6,722 nt of DNA from Candidatus Latescibacterota bacterium (lineage in GTDB: Bacteria; Latescibacterota; MVCY01), in assembly GCA_030629295.1 (NCBI GenBank), contig DAOVPH010000086.1, forward strand, positions 1 to 6,722, read 5' to 3'. Made by a program: the position numbers and the translations under genes. The notes under the pieces were generated by a model, which searched no databases, was not told the origin of the DNA, and saw nothing but the letters and a program-made list of their open reading frames with translations. Within the stretch, counting starts at the first letter, position 1. Each line of letters begins with the position of its first letter. This document shows positions 1 through 6,054 of this stretch, piece by piece.

Positions 1-446
1 AGGAGGCGGGGAATACAGATGTGATAGAGTTCCACGGCAACGCTCGACGGCTGTCCTGCACCAAATGCGGCAGGCAGTTCAAGGCCGAGGAGCTTCAGTT
101 GGAAAGCTTGCCCCCTAAGTGCCAATGCGGTGGCGTTCTCAAACCAGATGTGGTCTTCTTCGGAGAGTTAATACCCCCTGAGGCCCTGCAGCGGGCCCAG
201 CAAGAAGCGCAGAGCTGCGATCTAATGCTGGTGATCGGCACCTCGGCAGTGGTCTACCCCGCCGCCGATATACCCAGGACAGCTAAATGGTGCGGCGCCC
301 AAGTGGTAGAGATAAATCCTGAAACTACTGCCTTGAGCTTCTCCGTCTCCGCTTACATCATAAAAGGTGCTGCCGGAGAGGTGCTGCCTCAGATCGTAGA
401 GGAATTGAGCCCAGTTTTGGAAAACACCGAAACAAAGAATGATTGA
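1..446 (+). CDS. cobB: Sir2-family NAD-dependent protein deacylase, C-terminal part
   Basis: The gene is cut at its 5' end; the reading frame is open from base 3 and ends at TGA 444-446. Sirtuins remove acyl groups from protein lysines using NAD+, giving nicotinamide and O-acyl-ADP-ribose, in the cytoplasm. Visible features, counted from the codon at base 3: the catalytic His in the E-F-H-G-N motif (H11, bases 33-35), a four-Cys zinc site (C19-x2-C22, C40-x-C42), the family motif KPDVVFFGE after it, the IGTS motif near base 238 and INPE near base 314, both part of NAD binding. The N-terminal Rossmann part (GAGxS, QNxD) lies outside the window. A GTG at 21 is internal to the conserved core and is not a start. 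The extreme C-terminus (ENTETKND) was probably altered by the insertion that begins at 443. The family call is firm; the symbol cobB is the usual one for bacterial sirtuins, and the substrate is unknown. Confidence 0.93.
   Translation, partial: EAGNTDVIEFHGNARRLSCTKCGRQFKAEELQLESLPPKCQCGGVLKPDVVFFGELIPPEALQRAQQEAQSCDLMLVIGTSAVVYPAADIPRTAKWCGAQVVEINPETTALSFSVSAYIIKGAAGEVLPQIVEELSPVLENTETKND
437..442. repeat. Putative target-site duplication, left copy
   Basis: GAATGA here is repeated at 568-573, directly outside the two ends of the 443-567 element. With two more bases on the left the match is AAGAATGA (435-442 and 566-573), but then two bases overlap the right inverted repeat. This copy lies in the last codons of the sirtuin gene. 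Confidence 0.6.
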
Positions 447-567
447 CTCGTAAAAAGTAATAAAGTCGTCATTCCGAACGAAGTGAGGAATCTGATGTGT
501 CGATGAATTACAGTAGCTTATCAGATGCTTCGACAAGCATGACAAAAAGAGACTTTTTACGAGTCAA
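443..567. mobile_element. MITE-like element with 16-bp perfect terminal inverted repeats
   Basis: Bases 443-458 (TTGACTCGTAAAAAGT) are the exact reverse complement of 552-567 (ACTTTTTACGAGTCAA). Base 442 and base 568 no longer pair, so the ends are sharp. The element is 125 bp long and non-coding. It is flanked flush by the direct repeat GAATGA at 437-442 and 568-573, which looks like a target-site duplication. An 8-bp reading of that repeat, AAGAATGA at 435-442 and 566-573, is also possible and would leave the ends asymmetric. Inside lies a second palindromic unit (468-543). Size, inverted ends, flanking duplication and lack of an ORF fit a non-autonomous element mobilised by a transposase encoded elsewhere. 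The whole could also fold as a long cruciform or an RNA hairpin downstream of the sirtuin gene. The family is not identified. Confidence 0.72.
468..543. repeat. Inner dispersed palindromic repeat (GTCATTCCGA...GCATGAC type)
   Basis: The unit starts GTCAT (468-472) and ends ATGAC (539-543). Inside are ATTCC/GGAAT (471-475 with 487-491), ATCTGAT/ATCAGAT (490-496 with 520-526) and a small GCTT-CGAC-AAGC hairpin (527-538), so it can fold into a branched structure. From memory, the opening words 'GTCATTCCGA-CGAAG-GAGGAATCT' and 'GCTTCGACAAGC' resemble an interspersed repeat found in many copies in unrelated environmental bacteria. It is nested within the larger inverted repeat 443-567. Confidence 0.55.
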
Positions 568-573
568 GAATGA
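568..573. repeat. Putative target-site duplication, right copy
   Basis: GAATGA here matches 437-442. Joining the two flanks at this repeat restores a sirtuin frame that reads two further codons (GAG, AAT) and stops at TAG 578-580, as expected if the repeat arose by insertion into the end of that gene. Confidence 0.6.
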
Positions 574-588
574 GAATTAGTGACTGCT

Positions 589-609
589 TCACCACTCACC
601 AGTCACCAA
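589..609. repeat. Three tandem heptamers TCACCAN
   Basis: TCACCAC, TCACCAG and TCACCAA follow one another without a gap (589-595, 596-602, 603-609); six of seven bases are constant. GTGACTG at 580-586 is also the reverse complement of CAGTCAC at 600-606, so the array can close a 7-bp hairpin. No T-run follows, so it is not a standard terminator. It resembles the short heptamer repeats known from some bacterial intergenic regions. Confidence 0.55.
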
Positions 610-617
610 ACAATACT

Positions 618-647
618 CAGTGCCTTTCGGTGTTTTTCAGTGTTCAA
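618..647. repeat. Three degenerate tandem decamers upstream of the dehydrogenase gene
   Basis: CAGTGCCTTT (618-627), CGGTGTTTTT (628-637) and CAGTGTTCAA (638-647) are spaced exactly 10 bases apart, with the constant core C(A/G)GTG. A period near one helical turn would place the cores on one DNA face, as in operator or iteron arrays. The array ends 26 bases before the ATG at 674. It may be a regulator site or just a small tandem duplication; no clear -35/-10 pair was found. Confidence 0.35.
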
Positions 648-664
648 TTTTCCGGACTTAGGCT

Positions 665-670
665 GGAGGA
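665..670 (+). promoter_or_regulatory. Ribosome binding site for the dehydrogenase gene
   Basis: GGAGGA lies 3 bases before ATG 674 (4 bases from the GGAGG core), a slightly short but workable spacing. It supports 674 over the later in-frame ATG at 731, which begins directly at the conserved domain (MQAVLL) and has no such site. Confidence 0.7.
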
Positions 671-673
671 AAG

Positions 674-1963
674 ATGACGAAATCAGAGAAATATTCGCAG
701 GTTGAAGAGCCTTACCCATTACCGGATACAATGCAAGCAGTGCTGCTTTCCGGTGTGGGCATGGAGAACCTGAGACTCGAAAAAGTGCCAGTGCCGGATT
801 GTGGGCCGCACCAGCTTCTGGCCCGGGTGGACGCTGCCATTGCCTGCGCCTCGGACAACAAGCTGATCGACCAGGGGGCAGACCACCCCTTCATCTACGG
901 CTGGGATGTCTGTAAATACCCAGTGATCATCGGCCACGAGGGGGCCGTTACCGCGGTAAAGGTGGGGGAAAATCTGCGAGCCGGATACCGGGTGGGGCAG
1001 AGATTTGCCGCTCAGCCTGCCATACCCAGCGGCCCTTATCACCACCGGGAAAGGTACCGAAACAACGCCGAAGGCATCAGCAAGGTGGCGATGGGCTATA
1101 CCCTACCCGGCCTGTTTGCCGAATATGTGCTGATCACAGAAGAAGCGCTGGACAACGACTGTCTGCTTCCCTTACCTGAGGAAAAGACTCCCTATTTCGG
1201 GACAGCCTTGACCGAACCCCTCTCCTGCGTCATCGCAGCCCAGCAGAGAACGGTGCATATTCTAAAAGAGAGTCTCTCTGCCCCTCGCAATGCTCAACTG
1301 GGACTGAAAAAGGGCGGGCGGGTGCTGAGCGTGGGCGCCGGCCCTATGGGACTTATGCACCTCGAGGTGGCTATGAGCTACCGCCCTGAGCTGATAGTAG
1401 TGTCAGAACCCCTACCGAACAGACTTAAACGGGCGAAACGCCTGTTTGAGGACAAAGCCGGTAAGTTGGGCATTGCTTTCCTCTGTATCCCACCAGAGAA
1501 ACTGGAACAGGTTATAACTACTCAAACCAAAGGAATGGGTTTTGACGACATTATCGTCGCGGTGGGCAATGCCAAGCTACAGGAGAAGTCCTTTGACTAC
1601 CTTGCCCCGGGTGGGGTGACAAATCTGTTTGGCGGCACCAGGTCTGGCGAAAGTTTGATTCAGGTTGATGCTCGCAGAATCCACTACGACGGGGTCTCCG
1701 TTGTTGGCTCCAGCGGCAGCGACCCCTCGGATGTGGCCCAGGTGCTGGAGATGATGGCTGCCGGAATCATTGACCCGGGTAACTACATCGTGAAATGCGG
1801 CGGCTTAGACAGCGCTATCGCCTTAATTCAAGCCCTCAGAGAACGTAAGATAGATGGCAAGGGCGTAATCTATCCCCACACCAAAGTTCCCCTGATCGAC
1901 ATCCAGGGCTGGAATGGAGAGAAAGAACGAGAGTTCTTGGAAAGTCATCTGGTGAGCGGTTGA
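674..1963 (+). CDS. Zinc-dependent medium-chain dehydrogenase, probably sugar-phosphate/polyol type
   Basis: This 429-residue protein belongs to the medium-chain dehydrogenase/reductase superfamily (alcohol, sorbitol and threonine dehydrogenases). Members oxidise an alcohol to a ketone or aldehyde, or the reverse, with NAD(P) in the cytoplasm. The N-terminal GroES-like domain spans about residues 20-190. It has the three expected catalytic-zinc ligand positions: C58 (C-A-S-D), H88-E89 (GHE) and E181 (EPLSC). The Rossmann fold begins with GAGPMG at 221-226; E245 ends the second strand, favouring NAD over NADP. The usual four-Cys structural zinc loop is absent: the segment at about 115-130 has PYHHRERY and no cysteines. 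The QGADH segment (67-71), the length and the missing loop recall the L-sorbose-1-phosphate reductase subgroup, but that is from memory and not decisive. The next gene follows after 31 bases, so co-transcription is likely. An MtlD-type polyol-phosphate dehydrogenase downstream fits a carbohydrate role. Superfamily is sure; substrate is not. Confidence 0.9.
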   Translation: MTKSEKYSQVEEPYPLPDTMQAVLLSGVGMENLRLEKVPVPDCGPHQLLARVDAAIACASDNKLIDQGADHPFIYGWDVCKYPVIIGHEGAVTAVKVGENLRAGYRVGQRFAAQPAIPSGPYHHRERYRNNAEGISKVAMGYTLPGLFAEYVLITEEALDNDCLLPLPEEKTPYFGTALTEPLSCVIAAQQRTVHILKESLSAPRNAQLGLKKGGRVLSVGAGPMGLMHLEVAMSYRPELIVVSEPLPNRLKRAKRLFEDKAGKLGIAFLCIPPEKLEQVITTQTKGMGFDDIIVAVGNAKLQEKSFDYLAPGGVTNLFGGTRSGESLIQVDARRIHYDGVSVVGSSGSDPSDVAQVLEMMAAGIIDPGNYIVKCGGLDSAIALIQALRERKIDGKGVIYPHTKVPLIDIQGWNGEKEREFLESHLVSG

Positions 1964-1978
1964 TTAGCCTGGAGAGAA

Positions 1979-1984
1979 AGGAGG
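1979..1984 (+). promoter_or_regulatory. Ribosome binding site for the first peptidase-like gene
   Basis: AGGAGG, within AAAGGAGG, lies 10 bases before ATG 1995. It is the strongest Shine-Dalgarno sequence in the window and fixes the start of this paralog, which in turn guides the start of the second one. Confidence 0.75.
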
Positions 1985-1994
1985 ACTATAGACT

Positions 1995-3905
1995 ATGGGA
2001 ACTTTGATAAGAAAGAGATGGATAATAGCAGTGGCCCTGATGTTAGTGGGCTATGGTGGTAGTTGGGTGTCGAAAGAGAGATTTACAAACAGCTTAAACA
2101 CAGTCAAGTTTTTTGGTGTAAAAACTTGTTATGCCCAGCAGGAATTAACCGGAAAGAGCCTAATAGCTGACAGTGTAGATGTTTCCAATAGACAGATAAA
2201 AGAGGCCATCGAAGTACGGCAAAAGTATATTGAGGCGGTGCGAGCAGGTGATTGGAAACGGGGTCGTCAGCACTGGAATAAAGAGGAGGCCAGAAGAGGT
2301 ACAATCTACAACATATATTGCAGTTCCTCTGAGAGGTATCAAATGATCGCGAAGCAGTTTATCGACATCGTTACTAATGCCTCAAAGATGGGGGATTTTA
2401 TCAAGTTGACGGTAAATTGGCAGAATGAGGCTTCAAAAAGAACGGTTTTTACAGAGATATTGTATGTTGTACCAGAAGATGGCAAACTTGTATTGGCACA
2501 TCCATTAATAGCAATGACTCGAGACTGGAACAGGCAAGAAACAAAGTATCTTATATATCACTATTATCTGGGTCACATATTCAGCCCAAGAAATGCTGCT
2601 GCAATGGACAGTTTTGTTCGAGATTTGTTAGAGCTCTTTCAGGTGAAACAGGACCGGAAGATCGCTTATTATATCTTTCCGCCCAACCAGGACGCATCCG
2701 AACTCAAACAATGGGGAGTATCGGGATTTGGCTTAGGGAGAACCTCGATACGAGCAGGCTTTGTTATCGATTGCGGAAGAGACTCAGAATACTTCCCTCA
2801 TGAAATTACTCATATGATCCAGCATTATCTTTACAAGGGTGTCCCTTGCATTTTCCTGTTGGAGGGTATGGCTACCTACTTCGGTGGAAAAGATGTATCC
2901 AAAGAAGCAACCTTGAGTAATCTGAAGGGTAGCCTTTTGAACAGTTATGTCCCCCCTGTTGATAGCCTTCTCCAGATGTGCCCAAAGGAGACCTTCACGC
3001 GAGAGGGATGTCATTGGGTATATTCAGTGGGAGCAGCAGCGGTGGGGTATCTATTTGAGACTTTTGGAGTAGATAAATTTAAGCAGTTCTATATTTGTGC
3101 CTCAGCCCCCGAAGGTGCTAGACCAGATCCACAAAAGTTTGTAGAGTCATTAAAGAGGATATATGGCTTGACTCCCTCTGAGTTAGACGAGAAATACAGG
3201 CAGTGGTTAATAGACAAGAAGTTCGAACGAATTGAATTTGGGATTTCCCGAGGTACAAGACTAATCGCTTTTCTCCGTGATCCTGTGGGCGACGACAACG
3301 GTGATGGAAGCTACACTTATCCTGAGGAAAGTATGAAAGGAATATGCGACCTCACAGGGGTGGAGATATTTGAAGACCGCGATCGTATTTATTTCAAGCT
3401 AACTTTCAGAAAACTTAAGTCTGTTTCTGATACAACCAATACCTGGAGAGAAGCGGGTTTGATCGCTTTGGACACAAATCCTGATAAAAGCGACAGGATT
3501 TGCTTTTACCCCCTTTTCAATCCAGAGGCAACAGTTTCAAAAGATGATGCATTTGAGTTTGAAGTCCATTTCAACAGCCGCTGGATAGGCCTGTTGAACG
3601 AAAGGGCAGAGCTTGTAGATTTCAGGAAGAATCCCAAACAAGTCAAGAATTTCGTTGACTGGGGGAGGAATAGCTTTGTTTTTTCACTTCCAAAGGAGAT
3701 TGTAGGAGAACCTACTGAAAAATGGAAAATTGGTGTGGGAGTGGGGTTGACGGATGATCCCAGAGGACGCCCGCTCTTTTACGATGTGAAACTCAAAGAA
3801 CAGGCACCGAATTTCTATGATGTCTCGGATTCTAATGGAATAAGTCGCGAATCCATATATAGAAAGCGAATTCTGCCAATGGTACGGATCCGCTTAGAGA
3901 AGTAG
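1995..3905 (+). CDS. Exported zincin peptidase-like protein with glucodextranase-type C-terminal domain (paralog 1)
   Basis: No named family was recognised for the full 636-residue protein, but parts can be read. Residues 1-24 form an export signal or membrane anchor (RKRW, then a hydrophobic run). Residues about 56-170 are a small alpha/beta region (AVRAGDWKR at 81-89, strands near 136-170) that could be NTF2-like. Residues about 180-410 look like a peptidase MA-type gluzincin: H269-E-I-T-H273 supplies two zinc ligands and the general-base Glu, and E290 in LLEGMATYF is the likely third ligand. YSVGAAAVGYLFETFG (343-358) is the usual helix downstream. From D429 (DPVGDD...YTYP, 429-443) to the end it resembles the glucodextranase C-terminal, DOMON-like module, including the late PNFYD (605-609) and ILPMV (626-630). 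The expected action is cleavage of proteins outside the cytoplasm, perhaps near glycans or the cell surface; substrate unknown. A full paralog follows after 113 bases. Base composition is more AT-rich than the dehydrogenase genes on both sides. Confidence 0.85.
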   Translation: MGTLIRKRWIIAVALMLVGYGGSWVSKERFTNSLNTVKFFGVKTCYAQQELTGKSLIADSVDVSNRQIKEAIEVRQKYIEAVRAGDWKRGRQHWNKEEARRGTIYNIYCSSSERYQMIAKQFIDIVTNASKMGDFIKLTVNWQNEASKRTVFTEILYVVPEDGKLVLAHPLIAMTRDWNRQETKYLIYHYYLGHIFSPRNAAAMDSFVRDLLELFQVKQDRKIAYYIFPPNQDASELKQWGVSGFGLGRTSIRAGFVIDCGRDSEYFPHEITHMIQHYLYKGVPCIFLLEGMATYFGGKDVSKEATLSNLKGSLLNSYVPPVDSLLQMCPKETFTREGCHWVYSVGAAAVGYLFETFGVDKFKQFYICASAPEGARPDPQKFVESLKRIYGLTPSELDEKYRQWLIDKKFERIEFGISRGTRLIAFLRDPVGDDNGDGSYTYPEESMKGICDLTGVEIFEDRDRIYFKLTFRKLKSVSDTTNTWREAGLIALDTNPDKSDRICFYPLFNPEATVSKDDAFEFEVHFNSRWIGLLNERAELVDFRKNPKQVKNFVDWGRNSFVFSLPKEIVGEPTEKWKIGVGVGLTDDPRGRPLFYDVKLKEQAPNFYDVSDSNGISRESIYRKRILPMVRIRLEK

Positions 3906-4018
3906 TTAAGGATAGAATCGTTCCATTCGCTCAGTATATCAGTAACCGCCTCTTTAGTAAGAAGTCTGAAATCTGCTGCAGAGATGCAAGCATGCGGAGA
4001 AAAAAAACGGATATAAAT

Positions 4019-5980
4019 ATGAGAACTTTAACAAAAAAGAGATGGATGATGGTAGTGACCCTGATATCAATGAGTTGTGCTGGTAGCTCGCTACTGGGAT
4101 ATACATTTCCAGGTGTTCCACACACGTTCGAGTTCGTCAATACTGAAGCTCGCCACGCCCAGCAGCTAATAACTGATAAGGGTCTGATAGCTGACAGTGT
4201 AGATGTTTCGAATAGACAAATAAAAGAAGCAATCAAGGTATGGCAAAAACATGTCAAGGCCGTGAGAGCGGGCGATTGGAAACGTGCTTCTCAGTGTTGG
4301 AATAAGGAAGAAGTGGAAAAATTTAAAAATTTCGATTGGCAATTAAACAGATTCACCAAGGAAAACGAGATAGAGCTCTATAGAAATTATGAACCTGTGG
4401 TCATGAATGCAGTAGATCGCAAGGAATATGTTGAATTAGAGATAGAATGGAGATCCAACTCGAAACCTATTAGGAAAGAAACAAGATATTTTATCCAAGA
4501 AGATGGGAAAATCGTCGGTGCAAATCCGATCAGGATATTTACCAAAGATTGGTTAACGAAAGAGACAGAGTATTTCGTTCTTTATTACAAACCAGGAGAA
4601 AACCCCAGGGAAATAGATCTGAAGAAACTAGACGAATTCTATGAGAGCCTCACTAGGCTGCTCGGTATCAGTTCTGAGAAGAAAATTGAGTATTACAAGT
4701 GCCAGTCTTGTGATGAAGTCGGAAAGATCTTTGGTCTTCGACCAACCGCAGGAAGGGCTTTCCCCGAATATAATTTTGTGGCTTGCGTTTCTTATAGTTC
4801 TTATCACGAGATTACTCACGTATTAGCATATGAGATCAACAGTGCTGGTGCGAGTCCTCCCCCCATCCTCGAAGAAGGCTTAGCTGTTTGGTTCGGCGGA
4901 ACCACTTTTTTAACAAAGGAATATTGCTCGCAATGGGCAAAAACTTTTATGAGAGAGGAACCCCAAGCAGCTTGGCTTGATTCTTTAGTCGAGAATTTTG
5001 ATTTTTTCGGCACAAACACAAATAGAGACTATGTTCTCGCTGGCTCATTTGTAGGATTTTTAATTGATACCTATGGGATTGAAGATTTTAAAAACTTGTA
5101 TGTGAGTACTGATAGATTCAATAGGAAAAGAAAAGGATTTAAAGACATCCTGAAAGAAATCTACGGACAAAGCATCAATAGGTTAGAAGAACAGTGGAAA
5201 CAATATGTATTAGGCTTAAGTATTCCAGAGATAAAACCTGGTATGAATCCGAGAGCTGAGGTAATATTTTCAATGTCTGATCCAGTGGGGGATGATTATG
5301 GAGATGGTAATTACACCTATCCCCAAGATCCTGACATCAAGCCCGGGATTGCAGATTTGACTCATTTCACGGTATCAGAAGATGCTGATAGGGTCTACTT
5401 TGAACTGACTTTCAAGAATCTTGTCAACCCTGATTCGAGTTCCGTATGGGGTTTTGGCAAGACATATGTGACGATCATAATTGATGCAGGTCCCAAGGTC
5501 AGAGGAGGATTAAGCAAGTTCTCGCTTTACGGCTCAGGGCTTACTTTGTGTTCTGAGGGTGAAGTTGACTTCGAAATCCACATCAGTTGTGTTGGTATAG
5601 AGGTTTGGGATTACCAAACTGCGCGGCTTGGAGATTTAAAGCGTCGGGGGAAAGTTAAGGATTATATGGGAAATGTGGAGAAAAAATGCATTGCATTTTC
5701 TATACCGAAACAGATCATTGGTGAGCCAGTTCCAGAGTGGAAATATGGTCTCGCTGTTGGCTTTCGCCAAGGAGGTAACGATCGATTAGGAGGCACTGTA
5801 GGACGTTTCTGCAAAGTAGGAGAATTTGCCACCGAAAACCAAGGTGGTGGTGGACCTGGTACAGATTTCAGTCCCAATGTCTACGATATTCTAACATCCG
5901 AAGGGATTGATCAAAGAGTCATACTGGGTAGTTGTAGTGCAAAGAGGAGAGCAATTTTACCTTTAATCAGTGCAAGGTGA
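4019..5980 (+). CDS. Exported zincin peptidase-like protein with glucodextranase-type C-terminal domain (paralog 2)
   Basis: This 653-residue protein is the tandem paralog of the gene before it. The start at 4019 is preferred over the in-frame ATG at 3992: from 4019 the N-termini align without gaps (MRTLTKKRWM with MGTLIRKRWI) and LIADSVDVSNRQIKEAI falls at residues 56-72 in both. No good ribosome site precedes either ATG. Order of parts: hydrophobic export segment (about 9-27; C20 is not in a good lipobox), possible NTF2-like region (about 56-170), peptidase MA-type zincin (about 180-400) with H263-E-I-T-H267 and E286 in LEEGLAVWF, helix GSFVGFLIDTYG (342-353), and a glucodextranase C-terminal-like domain starting DPVGDDYGDGNYTYP (421-435). 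This copy keeps more of that module's signature: NPDSSSVWGFG (470-480) and SPNVYDILTSEG (618-629). All catalytic positions are present, so both copies may be active. Function beyond metalloprotease-like is unknown. The following mtlD-like gene starts 74 bases later. Confidence 0.86.
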   Translation: MRTLTKKRWMMVVTLISMSCAGSSLLGYTFPGVPHTFEFVNTEARHAQQLITDKGLIADSVDVSNRQIKEAIKVWQKHVKAVRAGDWKRASQCWNKEEVEKFKNFDWQLNRFTKENEIELYRNYEPVVMNAVDRKEYVELEIEWRSNSKPIRKETRYFIQEDGKIVGANPIRIFTKDWLTKETEYFVLYYKPGENPREIDLKKLDEFYESLTRLLGISSEKKIEYYKCQSCDEVGKIFGLRPTAGRAFPEYNFVACVSYSSYHEITHVLAYEINSAGASPPPILEEGLAVWFGGTTFLTKEYCSQWAKTFMREEPQAAWLDSLVENFDFFGTNTNRDYVLAGSFVGFLIDTYGIEDFKNLYVSTDRFNRKRKGFKDILKEIYGQSINRLEEQWKQYVLGLSIPEIKPGMNPRAEVIFSMSDPVGDDYGDGNYTYPQDPDIKPGIADLTHFTVSEDADRVYFELTFKNLVNPDSSSVWGFGKTYVTIIIDAGPKVRGGLSKFSLYGSGLTLCSEGEVDFEIHISCVGIEVWDYQTARLGDLKRRGKVKDYMGNVEKKCIAFSIPKQIIGEPVPEWKYGLAVGFRQGGNDRLGGTVGRFCKVGEFATENQGGGGPGTDFSPNVYDILTSEGIDQRVILGSCSAKRRAILPLISAR

Positions 5981-6045
5981 GGTATATTTGAGAAAGAGCT
6001 ATTTAGCCCAATCTATAGATGGTCGGGATATCCGAGACTTCATAC

Positions 6046-6050
6046 AGGAG
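6046..6050 (+). promoter_or_regulatory. Ribosome binding site for the mannitol-1-phosphate dehydrogenase gene
   Basis: AGGAG lies 4 bases before ATG 6055, and the protein from that ATG reaches the Rossmann motif after eight residues, as in MtlD proteins. This supports 6055 as the start. Confidence 0.65.
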
Positions 6051-6054
6051 AGAT

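Noticed and set aside
443..471. Promoter in the left inverted repeat (TTGACT at 443-448 as a -35 box)
   Set aside because: No TATAAT-like hexamer lies 16-18 bases downstream; the sequence at 466-471 is TCGTCA.
222..545. Minus-strand 107-codon ORF across the sirtuin end and the repeat element
   Set aside because: It is antisense to a well-conserved sirtuin domain, runs into the palindromic repeat, and shows no recognisable motif or ribosome site.
443..567. Reading the long inverted repeat as an intrinsic terminator of the sirtuin gene
   Set aside because: The arms are separated by 93 bases, are AT-rich, and have no T-run after the right arm. The flanking direct repeats favour a mobile element, although the RNA could still fold.
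2799..2825. Metzincin motif in paralog 1 (HEITHMIQH)
   Set aside because: The extra His is 8 residues after the first, not 10, the metzincin Gly is missing, and paralog 2 lacks this His. The downstream Glu in LLEG fits a gluzincin better.
3970..3985. Terminator or operator between the paralogs (TCTGC-T-GCAGA dyad)
   Set aside because: Only 5 bp per arm with a 1-base centre and no T-run; likely chance.
4073..4084. Lipoprotein signal in paralog 2 (Cys20 in SMSCAG)
   Set aside because: The residues before Cys (S-M-S) do not fit the lipobox consensus, and paralog 1 has no Cys there.
3931..4257. Minus-strand 108-codon ORF over the gap between the paralogs
   Set aside because: It is antisense to the conserved N-terminal region of the second paralog and has no counterpart opposite the first paralog, so it looks like a shadow.
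5988..6017. Promoter upstream of mtlD (TTGAGA at 5988-5993, TCTATA at 6012-6017)
   Set aside because: The -10 match is poor and the spacing is 18 bases; in AT-rich sequence this occurs by chance, so it was not listed as a feature.
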